Assembly (NCBI GenBank): GCA_002299135.1
Contig: DBNM01000056.1
Coordinates: 1 to 11,724 of the forward strand
Direction of reading: 5' to 3'
Length of the DNA stretch: 11,724 nucleotides
DNA from: Candidatus Neomicrothrix sp. UBA672
Lineage (GTDB): Bacteria > Actinomycetota > Acidimicrobiia > Acidimicrobiales > MedAcidi-G1
Shown here: piece after piece, positions 1-7,046 of the stretch
How positions within the stretch are numbered: the first letter of the stretch is position 1
Layout: each line of letters starts with the position of its first letter
Position numbers and translations under genes: made by a program
The notes under the pieces: model-generated
Told to the model about the DNA's origin: nothing
The model's input: only the letters and a program-made list of their open reading frames with translations
Database searches by the model: none

Positions 1-2010
1 GCATCATGGCCAGGCGCCGCACCTGCAGAGGCTGCTCCTCTTGCTCCGCCTGAGGTAACTGATATCAGGATTTGTACCGCTCCGACCTACACGGGTCTTC
101 CAGTTTTCGTAGCTGGTGATATGGGCGTATTCGAATCGTTCGGTTTCACAAGTCATGAGTATGTAACTTGTGCTTCGGGTCCTGCTAACGCTGCTGCTCT
201 TGTAGCTGGCGAAGTTGATTTCGTGGCTAATACTCCTGACAACATGTTGGGATTGCGCGATTCCGGCTTTGATGTGATCATGTTCTCTCAAGCAATTGAT
301 GGTCACTTCTTCGACGTTCTTGTATCTAGCGATCAAGAAGTAGTCGAAGGTGACTGGGAAGCAACCATGCAGGCTCTTGAAGGCACCAATGTTGGTGTTG
401 TAGCCCGTGGTGCTGCCGCTGAGCAAATGGCACGTGAGCTTTATGAGCAAGCTGGTGTTGATCCTGAAAGCTCTACTTACATCGCTACTGGTCTTGGTGC
501 AACAACCGTTGCTGCTATGGACTCCGGTGAGATTGACTGGGCTATTACTTTTGAGCCTGGCATGACAATGGGTGTTGTTAACGGAATTGGTACTCGTCCG
601 TTCTCACTAGTTGCTGGAGACGGTCCAAGTACTTTGGATTGGCCTTCATTGGTGAATACCACTTCACGTGAATTTGCTGCAGCTAACCCGAACACTGTTG
701 CTGCCTATACAGCTGCTCTAGAAGCTGCAAGTGCTTGGATCATGGATGATGCAAACATTGACGGTGTTCTTGAGGTCATGGCAAACAATGTTGGTTTGGT
801 TGGTGCTGATATGGCCGCTGATGTTCATGCTGCTAATAAGCAGTACTTCTCAGTTGATTCAACACTTGACCCAGATCGTTTGATGAACAACGTCACTTAC
901 GCTGTTGGTCGAGGAATTATCAGTGAGTCAATGAACTTCGCTGATTTCGCTATCACTAACGCCGGTGTGCCACCAAAGCTTGTAACAGCTTTGGCTGCTG
1001 CTTGTCCTTCACCTTTGGTGATCCAGACTGACTGGTTCCCAGAAGCAGAGCACGGTGCCCTATATGAGATGATCGGCGCTGGTTACAGCATTGACGCTGA
1101 CAACATGGTTGTAACAGGTCCTGGTCAACTAGGTGGAGCTCCTTTGGGAATCGATATTGAGGTTCGCACCGGTGGTCCAGCTATTGGTTGGTCTCCTGTT
1201 GCTTCCTACATGTACACAGATGATTCAATTCATATCGGATACGCAAACACAGAAGCGCAAGCACAGTTGGCAGACACGCCACTGATTTCTGTGATGGCAC
1301 CGTTGGAGAAGAATCCTCAGATGATCATGTGGGATCCAAACACCTATCCAGATGTTGAAAACATCGCGGATCTTGGTGAACAGGGAATCACAATCAACGT
1401 ATTCGCTGGTGGCGTGTTCATTGAGGTATGGATAGCTGAAGGAGTTGTTTCAGCAGACCAGATTGATCCTTCCTACGATGGTGGACCAGCTATGTTCATT
1501 GCAGCTGATGGTGCTATCGCTCAGCAGGGATTCGCCTCTTCTGAGCCTTACCAGTACTCGAACGACTTCGCCGATTGGGGCAAGGAAGTCGCCTACGAGT
1601 TGCTCCACGACACCGGGTTCGAGGTTTACTCTCAGACTCTCGGTGTTCGACCAGATGACATGGAAGACATGAGAGCATGTCTCGAGTTGTTCATTCCAGT
1701 TGTTCAGCAATCAGTCGTCAACTTCTCGGGTAACCCTTCAAGGGCTAACGCGATAATAGTTGACGCTGTTGAGACATTTGGTTCCTTCTGGGTTTACTCA
1801 CTACCACAAGGTGAGTACGCAGTTGAAACAATGAATGCACTCGGTCTTCATGGAAATGGACCGGACTCAACCATTGGAAACATGGAGGAATCCAGAATCC
1901 AAGGTGTATTAGACAAGATGGTTGCCGCAGGTATGGAAGTTACCACTACCAACGCAAACGACTTGTTTACTAACGAGTTCATTGACATGAGCATTGGTTT
2001 CGCTGAATAA
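1..2010 (+). CDS. Tandem-domain NMT1/THI5-like (NitT/TauT-type) ABC solute-binding protein, 5' end missing
   Basis: The frame is open to the left edge, so the ATG at 121 is internal and 669 residues of the protein are visible. The first visible residues are Ala/Pro-rich, as in a linker after a signal peptide or lipoprotein cysteine, which would lie outside the window. Domain 1 (about residues 19-330) has the NMT1/THI5 pattern: a start like RICTAPTYTGLPVFVA, then ALVAGEVDF, then GLGATTVAAMDSGEIDWAI. A short linker with Cys at about residue 335 leads to domain 2 (about 338-669), which opens with TDWFPEAEHGALYEMIG and contains QGFASSEPYQY, again NMT1/THI5-like. These proteins capture a small solute outside the membrane for an ABC permease; the ligand cannot be told. 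Codons are strongly biased to GCT, GGT and GTT compared with the permease genes, suggesting high expression. A GC-rich hairpin follows. No TauB/TauC-type partner is visible; the adjacent permeases are sugar-type. Family confidence is high, ligand unknown. Confidence 0.87.
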   Translation, partial: ASWPGAAPAEAAPLAPPEVTDIRICTAPTYTGLPVFVAGDMGVFESFGFTSHEYVTCASGPANAAALVAGEVDFVANTPDNMLGLRDSGFDVIMFSQAIDGHFFDVLVSSDQEVVEGDWEATMQALEGTNVGVVARGAAAEQMARELYEQAGVDPESSTYIATGLGATTVAAMDSGEIDWAITFEPGMTMGVVNGIGTRPFSLVAGDGPSTLDWPSLVNTTSREFAAANPNTVAAYTAALEAASAWIMDDANIDGVLEVMANNVGLVGADMAADVHAANKQYFSVDSTLDPDRLMNNVTYAVGRGIISESMNFADFAITNAGVPPKLVTALAAACPSPLVIQTDWFPEAEHGALYEMIGAGYSIDADNMVVTGPGQLGGAPLGIDIEVRTGGPAIGWSPVASYMYTDDSIHIGYANTEAQAQLADTPLISVMAPLEKNPQMIMWDPNTYPDVENIADLGEQGITINVFAGGVFIEVWIAEGVVSADQIDPSYDGGPAMFIAADGAIAQQGFASSEPYQYSNDFADWGKEVAYELLHDTGFEVYSQTLGVRPDDMEDMRACLELFIPVVQQSVVNFSGNPSRANAIIVDAVETFGSFWVYSLPQGEYAVETMNALGLHGNGPDSTIGNMEESRIQGVLDKMVAAGMEVTTTNANDLFTNEFIDMSIGFAE

Positions 2011-2040
2011 TTTCAGCAAACAAAACTTAAAAACTGTTTA

Positions 2041-2068
2041 CCGGCCGGGCCCAAAAGGGTCCGGCCGG
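2041..2068 (+). terminator. GC-rich 12-bp hairpin after the solute-binding protein gene
   Basis: The left arm 2041-2052 and right arm 2057-2068 pair over 12 bp (one G-U wobble) around an AAAA loop, 30 nt after the stop codon. No T tract follows, so it is not a textbook intrinsic terminator. It could terminate inefficiently, or protect the 3' end of the binding-protein mRNA so that this protein is made in excess of the permeases downstream. Confidence 0.6.
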
Positions 2069-2111
2069 AATCAGTATTAACCCAATAAACTTTTCTGGGT
2101 TCGTAATAACT

Positions 2112-2140
2112 TTGACCCGATTCGGCCTTTTTAAATTAAT
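2112..2140 (+). promoter_or_regulatory. Possible sigma70-type promoter ahead of the permease operon
   Basis: TTGACC at 2112-2117 (five of six matches to TTGACA) is followed after 17 bp by ATTAAT at 2135-2140 (four of six matches to TATAAT), just upstream of the permease ATG at 2158. It would give a very short leader. The -10 match is weak and AT-rich DNA produces such matches by chance. It would allow the permease-to-monooxygenase run to be transcribed independently of the binding-protein gene. Confidence 0.3.
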
Positions 2141-2157
2141 AGGTAAAAATCTGACTA

Positions 2158-4044
2158 ATGGAAAATTTGATAGACGCATTTTGGGGTGTCACCATCTCCA
2201 TAGGGGTGAGTGCCCTTATTTTTGTTGGAGCAAACCGTTTATTTGATTTTGTTGTTGACAGGTGGTTCGTATTCCAAGCAATTACCGGAGCAATATTTGG
2301 AACGATTTTCTCGACGATTCTTATAGGTAACCGTCTTGTCAAAGGGTCTGCTTTATTACTTGTGGTATTGACAGTTTTAGCTTTCTCTGTTCTAACATCA
2401 ATCCCGCAATTGATTGAAAAACATCGAACCCGTATTTTTGTGGGATTACTTTCAGGAACATTGGTAGGCGTTATTATCGCTAGTTTTTTAAAAGAGTCGG
2501 TCAACCCCCAGATACAAACAAAGAGTTTTATTTTTACCGTTCTCATGTCAGTGCTCGTTTACTCTTTACCTTCAGCAATAATCAAAAAATTTCGTTTTGG
2601 CGGACTTTTATTTTTCTTAGTGCTCGGTTGCCTGATAGGGGGTTGGTTGCTGTCAGAAATAGGTAATGGATCTAAAGACTCAACTTATCTACTTACCGTC
2701 GTACCATTTGCTCTAATTGGTTTGGCTTTAAATATTGGTCCAAAACGCAACCTTTTGGAACGCAACCACTTTCAAAGAAGAACAAGAGTGGGTGTTTTTT
2801 TAGGCCCGGCTCTCTTTTTTGTAACACTTGGTTTGATAATTCCCTTGGCGAGAACAATTTACCTTTCTCTTCACGGCCTTAAAGGAAGAGAATGGGCAGG
2901 ACTAACAAATTACGGAGAAATACTCACAAATGACTCGAGTATAGATCTAAGGGACTGGTCTAACATTTTTACTAGCCGTCTTTTCATAATCGCTTTAATA
3001 CTTTTAGCTATAGGTTCATTAGCTGGGGTAATGCTAGGCAAAAAAAGGGGTCGGATAATACAACCCAGCGCGACCTCACTTACCCCCACCGCTATAGGAA
3101 TTTTTCTTCTTATTTTTGCAGTGCTATCAACTCTTCGAGGAACAGTAATAAACAATCTGTGGTGGGTAATAGTAGTTACCAGTTTCTCGACAGGTTTAGG
3201 TCTGTTAGCAGCAGTTTTAGCTGACCGAATTAGATTTGAATCAGCAGCCAAGAGCCTGATTTTTCTCCCTATGGCAATCTCCTTCGTGGGTGCGGGAATT
3301 ATATGGAAGTTCATGTACATCGCAAGACCACCCCAAAAACCACAGACAGGTCTACTGAACGCCATCTGGGTCGGACTAGGAAAACTTACCCCCGGGAGTG
3401 TGGGGCAATTTATTGGGGTCGCACTCCTTTTACTAGCCACTGCAGGTCTTGTCGCTTTAAGCATTTTTGGTATCCGAAGAAAACAAAATGGAATATCAAT
3501 AGGCTCACTTTTCGTATCTGTACCAATTTTATGGATTCTCTATCGACTACTTGGTCCAGGTTTGGGGGGAGTTGAAGAGGGGGCTAGAGGTTTACCGATT
3601 GCTAAACCGATACTTTTCGTGCAGGAAGGCCCATTTAACAATGTTTGGTTAATGGTGGTATTGATCTGGATTCAGACGGGATTTGCCATGGTGATACTTT
3701 CTGCGGCTATCAAAGCTGTTCCAGGTGATCTAATAGAAGCAGCACGGGTTGATGGTGCAAACGATAGACAAGTATTTTTCCACGTGACTCTCCCCACGAT
3801 CACACCGACTATAAGTGTCATTGCTACAGCTCTAATCGTTTTAGTCATGAAAGTTTTTGACATCGTTCGAGTGATGACTAATGGAAATTTTGGAACACAA
3901 GTAATAGCTAATGAAATGTGGCAAAAAACTTTTACAGAGTTTAACCTCGGTCTTGGATCAGCTCTCGCAACAGTTCTATTCCTTGCAGTGGTTCCTGCTA
4001 TGGCTCTAAATGTGCGCAGAATGCAACGGAGCGTGATCCAATGA
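2158..4044 (+). CDS. MalF/AglF-type carbohydrate ABC permease with extra membrane segments
   Basis: This is an inner-membrane pore subunit of a CUT1 (alpha-glucoside/maltose-type) importer. The core is recognisable: first core helix around 211-236, AKSLIFLPMAISFVGAGIIWKF (roughly 364-385), IWIQTGFAMVILSAA (about 503-517), and the ATPase-contacting EAA loop starting EAARVDGAND at 527, then VMKVFDIVRVMTNG. These blocks resemble AglF. At 628 residues it is about twice the usual 290-330. The excess is mostly hydrophobic: about 200 N-terminal residues with some five or six predicted helices, extra helices around 274-335, and another block around 416-465 inside the loop ahead of the EAA region. An in-frame TGA at 2152 makes ATG 2158 the first possible start; no strong Shine-Dalgarno is present. 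It overlaps the next permease by ATGA, implying coupled translation of the two halves of the pore. Confidence 0.88.
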   Translation: MENLIDAFWGVTISIGVSALIFVGANRLFDFVVDRWFVFQAITGAIFGTIFSTILIGNRLVKGSALLLVVLTVLAFSVLTSIPQLIEKHRTRIFVGLLSGTLVGVIIASFLKESVNPQIQTKSFIFTVLMSVLVYSLPSAIIKKFRFGGLLFFLVLGCLIGGWLLSEIGNGSKDSTYLLTVVPFALIGLALNIGPKRNLLERNHFQRRTRVGVFLGPALFFVTLGLIIPLARTIYLSLHGLKGREWAGLTNYGEILTNDSSIDLRDWSNIFTSRLFIIALILLAIGSLAGVMLGKKRGRIIQPSATSLTPTAIGIFLLIFAVLSTLRGTVINNLWWVIVVTSFSTGLGLLAAVLADRIRFESAAKSLIFLPMAISFVGAGIIWKFMYIARPPQKPQTGLLNAIWVGLGKLTPGSVGQFIGVALLLLATAGLVALSIFGIRRKQNGISIGSLFVSVPILWILYRLLGPGLGGVEEGARGLPIAKPILFVQEGPFNNVWLMVVLIWIQTGFAMVILSAAIKAVPGDLIEAARVDGANDRQVFFHVTLPTITPTISVIATALIVLVMKVFDIVRVMTNGNFGTQVIANEMWQKTFTEFNLGLGSALATVLFLAVVPAMALNVRRMQRSVIQ

Positions 4045-5006
4045 GTACAGAGACTCAAGAACCAAAGATCTCACAAGGCGCAAATCCCGTCGATCGGGCA
4101 GGAAAGTTCGTCTACCGGTTACTTAAAGCCATTCCGGTATGGGCTTTATGGCTTTTAGTTATCGTCTGGACAATTCCGGCAGGCAGTTTGTTCATCAATT
4201 CATTTCGAACTCGAGATGCCCAAAGATCTACCGGATGGTGGAAATCTTTCACTGAGGGAGGCTGGACTTTTGACAATTACATAAACGTTTTCTCCTCAAG
4301 GCAGTCAGGGGGATTGTGGCAAGCTCTGATCAACTCTTTTGCCATAGCTGCCCCGGCTACAATCATTCCAGTAGCGATCGCAGCAATGGCAGCGTATGCA
4401 TTTGCTTGGATTCCTTTCAAAGGTCGCGAATGGCTCTTCATCACGATCGTAGCTTTGATGGCATTACCGAATCAGGTGGCTCTTTTACCCCTATTGCAAA
4501 TGTTTGCCGGAGGCGCACATTGGACAATCCCAAATACAGGCATGGTAATAACACTATTCCCAGATTTGGACCTCGCAGGAACTACAACAGCTGTGTGGTT
4601 AACTCACACAGCTTTCGCTATGCCTTTCGCAATTTTCTTATTACATAACTACATTTCCTCCTTACCAAAAGAACTTTTCGAAGCAGCACGAATTGATGGT
4701 GCTGATCACTTCACTATCTTCTGGCGTCTTGTAGTTCCACTATCGGTACCTGCTCTTGCGGCATTTACAATTTTTCAGTTTTTATGGACCTGGAATGATT
4801 ATCTAGTTGCCTTAACAATGGTTGGAGGAAACGGAGCCAGCTATCCAGCAACCATAAATATTGCCTCAATGGCAGGGGAGTTCGGCATGAAGGAACATGT
4901 GCTTTCAGCAGGGGCTTTTGTACAAGCAGGGGTACCATTACTCGTTTTCTTCTTTTTACAAAGATATTTTGTTCGTGGACTACTTGCAGGCTCAGTTAAG
5001 TCATAG
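4041..5006 (+). CDS. MalG/AglG-type carbohydrate ABC permease
   Basis: This is the second membrane subunit of the same importer, 321 residues, normal length for the family. After a hydrophilic N-terminus of about 30 residues comes the first helix (about 32-52, WLLVIVWTIPAGSLFINSF), then the STGWW segment near 63-67 that resembles AglG. The EAA loop begins EAARIDGADH at residue 214, followed by VPALAAFTIFQFLWTWNDYL (about 236-255). About six helices are expected. The start overlaps the stop of the upstream permease (ATGA), with GGAG at 4028-4031 well placed as a ribosome binding site. The substrate cannot be read from the sequence; AglG-like features suggest a glycoside or sugar derivative. 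The matching nucleotide-binding subunit is probably the ATPase encoded convergently at 8125-9288. Confidence 0.92.
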   Translation: MSTETQEPKISQGANPVDRAGKFVYRLLKAIPVWALWLLVIVWTIPAGSLFINSFRTRDAQRSTGWWKSFTEGGWTFDNYINVFSSRQSGGLWQALINSFAIAAPATIIPVAIAAMAAYAFAWIPFKGREWLFITIVALMALPNQVALLPLLQMFAGGAHWTIPNTGMVITLFPDLDLAGTTTAVWLTHTAFAMPFAIFLLHNYISSLPKELFEAARIDGADHFTIFWRLVVPLSVPALAAFTIFQFLWTWNDYLVALTMVGGNGASYPATINIASMAGEFGMKEHVLSAGAFVQAGVPLLVFFFLQRYFVRGLLAGSVKS

Positions 5007-5020
5007 TCTTTTGCTGAGCC
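4989..5020 (+). other. Intercistronic stem-loop at the end of the second permease gene
   Basis: GGCTCAG at 4989-4995 and CTGAGCC at 5014-5020 are perfect inverted repeats (7 bp, 18-nt loop) spanning the stop codon. No T tract follows, so a terminator is unlikely. It could be a processing or stability element separating transporter and enzyme expression. Chance occurrence is possible. Confidence 0.3.
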
Positions 5021-5052
5021 ATAGAATTTCAACAAAGTGAATCGGAGAATTT

Positions 5053-5961
5053 ATGTCTGAAAATCTTGTCCGACAAGAACCAAGAACTCTCGGGAACGAC
5101 TTGCCTCCAGTAGGCCCGATTGCTTTCGGACTTTGGCGCTATACCACCGACAAAGTAGGTGAAGCTACGGAACTTTTAGAGACGGCTATTGAACTTGGAA
5201 TGAATCTAATAGACAATGCTGATGTCTATGGGTTCGACTGGGGGGGAGAAGGATTTGGTGCATGTGAAGAACTTTTAGGCCAAGTCTTATCTGCCAGTCC
5301 GCACTTACGTGATCAGATAGTTCTTTCTACAAAAGGTGGAATCGCTCCGCCGATTCCCTATGACTCGAGTCCAAAATATTTACGTTCCGCCTGCGAGGCA
5401 TCATTGAAAAGATTACAAGTTGAGCAGATAGATTTGTATCAGATTCACCGACCCGACATTTACACACACCCTTCAGAAGTTGCTGAAACTCTTGATTCAT
5501 TGGTTGTCGAAGGGAAAATAAAAGCAGTCGGAGTTTCAAATTACACACCAGGTCAGGTTTCTGCTCTTTCCAACTATTTGCAGTCTCCTTTAGTAACCAC
5601 GCAACCAGAGTTCTCAGTAAATTGTCTTACACCTCTAAGGGATGGCACTTTTGACCAGTGTTTATCTGAAGGCATTACTCCGTTGGCTTGGAGCCCATTA
5701 GCAGGTGGGAAGCTTGCGACAGGAGAGGGTGTAAGAGCGGAGTTGGTGGAATTATTAGATGAAATAGCAGAAAGAGAGTCAGTGGATAGGGCAACTGTCG
5801 CGGTTGCTTTTGTATTGGCTCATCCAACAAAACCAATAGCTATCGTTGGCACTCAGCAAACAGCACGATTGAAAAAAATAACCAAAGCAGTTGACGTTAA
5901 GTTAAATAGAGATGATGTGTACAACCTCATAGAAGCATCAGACGGGGTGCCTTTACCTTGA
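5053..5961 (+). CDS. Aldo/keto reductase, YdhF-like
   Basis: This is a 302-residue soluble NAD(P)H-dependent carbonyl reductase with an (alpha/beta)8 barrel. The catalytic tetrad is visible: Asp54 and Tyr59 (LIDNADVYG), Lys94 (STKGG) and His132 (QIHRPD). GVSNYTPGQ (160-168), the RDGTFDQCL segment near 196-204, LAWSPLAGGKL (211-221) and the late IVGTQQ segment (cofactor-binding region) match the family and recall E. coli YdhF. The start has a clear GGAG at 5044-5047. It follows the permease gene by 46 bp and its stop overlaps the next gene's TTG start, so it is probably in the same operon. Beside an importer and an SsuD-like monooxygenase, a plausible role is reducing an aldehyde or keto sugar; in the sulfoquinovose monooxygenase pathway an aldo/keto reductase (SmoB) reduces 6-oxo-glucose to glucose. 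That role is inference; other sugar or xenobiotic carbonyls are possible. Confidence 0.93.
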   Translation: MSENLVRQEPRTLGNDLPPVGPIAFGLWRYTTDKVGEATELLETAIELGMNLIDNADVYGFDWGGEGFGACEELLGQVLSASPHLRDQIVLSTKGGIAPPIPYDSSPKYLRSACEASLKRLQVEQIDLYQIHRPDIYTHPSEVAETLDSLVVEGKIKAVGVSNYTPGQVSALSNYLQSPLVTTQPEFSVNCLTPLRDGTFDQCLSEGITPLAWSPLAGGKLATGEGVRAELVELLDEIAERESVDRATVAVAFVLAHPTKPIAIVGTQQTARLKKITKAVDVKLNRDDVYNLIEASDGVPLP

Positions 5962-7046
5962 GAGAAGAAATTCGATTTGGAGTGATCGGCACAGGGATGA
6001 TGGGGATTGAACACATTGAAAATCTTCAGCTGATTGAAGGAAACATCATCACAGCTATTTGCGATCCAAACAAAAGTTCATTAGAAACAGCCAATGAATT
6101 AACTGGTGGTGAAGCTGACTGTTTCACTAATCATCAAGAGCTTTTAGAAAAAGGAAAAGTTGATGCTCTTGTTGTAGCCACTCCAAACATGACACACACG
6201 GAAATACTTATTGATGTTTTAGAGACAAAGATTCCTGTAATGATCGAGAAACCACTATGCACAACCGCTCAAGAGTGCGCAGATGTTATTTCCGCTGCTG
6301 ATGATGATGCAATGGTATGGGTTGGGCTCGAATATCGTTACATGCCAGCTGTCTCAGAACTTGTTAAACGTGTGGACGAAGGAATCGTTGGACCTGTTCG
6401 CATGGTTGCTATTCGTGAACACAGATTTCCATTTCTGGAAAAAGTAGAACATTGGAACCGGTTCAATTCCAACACAGGTGGGACTCTTGTGGAGAAATGT
6501 TGCCATTACTTCGACTTGATGCATTTGATAACCAAGGACCTGCCAGTGAGAGTTATGGCTTCAGGTGGACAAGATGTAAACCACTTGGATGAAAAGTACG
6601 GAGGAAAAGTTCCAGACATTTTAGACAATGCTTATGTCATTGTAGAGTTTGAATCAGGATCGCGCGGAATGCTTGATCTATGCATGTTTGCAGAAGCAAC
6701 CCGAAATCAAGAAGAAATTTCTGTAGTGGGAGACCTTGGAAAAGTTGAAGCTTTGGTTCCAGAATCTGTCATAAGAACAGGTATTCGTGGTGAACACTGG
6801 ATCGGTTCAGTTGAAGAGGAACATTCAGAAAATCCTGAAATTATGCATGAGGGCTTGCACAGCGGAGCATCTTACATAGAACATTTAAGATTCCGTGAGG
6901 CCTTTTTGCAAGGGTCTAAACCTGAAGTTGGTCTCAAAGAGGGATTTTGGTCGGTAGCGGTTGGCGAGGCGGCTCAGTTATCTATAGATAGGAAATCGAG
7001 TGTAGAGATAGATGAGGTAATAGAGGGAACAGGAATAAATCGATGA
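5958..7046 (+). CDS. Gfo/Idh/MocA family NAD(P)-dependent oxidoreductase
   Basis: This is a 362-residue two-domain oxidoreductase of the glucose-fructose oxidoreductase/inositol dehydrogenase family. The N-terminal Rossmann fold has GTGMMG (11-16, dinucleotide binding) and the family EKP motif at 97-99, whose Lys98 usually takes part in catalysis. The C-terminal domain carries GGTLVEKCCHYFDLMH (174-189), where His183 sits at the usual catalytic histidine position, while the Asp four residues earlier in most members is Glu179. The start is TTG at 5958, overlapping the previous stop (TTGA); the first beta strand begins only four residues later, so this start is needed for an intact fold. It overlaps the monooxygenase gene by ATGA. 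Likely role: oxidising or isomerising a sugar or sugar acid brought in by the importer. A ThuB-like role (3-keto-sugar formation) is one alternative. Substrate unknown. Confidence 0.92.
   Translation: MREEIRFGVIGTGMMGIEHIENLQLIEGNIITAICDPNKSSLETANELTGGEADCFTNHQELLEKGKVDALVVATPNMTHTEILIDVLETKIPVMIEKPLCTTAQECADVISAADDDAMVWVGLEYRYMPAVSELVKRVDEGIVGPVRMVAIREHRFPFLEKVEHWNRFNSNTGGTLVEKCCHYFDLMHLITKDLPVRVMASGGQDVNHLDEKYGGKVPDILDNAYVIVEFESGSRGMLDLCMFAEATRNQEEISVVGDLGKVEALVPESVIRTGIRGEHWIGSVEEEHSENPEIMHEGLHSGASYIEHLRFREAFLQGSKPEVGLKEGFWSVAVGEAAQLSIDRKSSVEIDEVIEGTGINR

Noticed and set aside
121..123. ATG at 121 as the start of the binding-protein gene
   Set aside because: The same frame is open to position 1 and encodes family-typical residues before this ATG (RICTAPTYTGLPVFVA), so the gene begins outside the window.
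4..450. Leftward open frame of 148 codons opposite the binding-protein gene
   Set aside because: It lies wholly antisense to conserved NMT1/THI5 coding sequence and has no recognisable protein features.
2910..3464. Long antisense open frame opposite the first permease gene
   Set aside because: It mirrors a well-supported permease coding frame, its translation resembles no known family, and no ribosome site supports it. The same applies to the open frames opposite or out of frame with the other genes.
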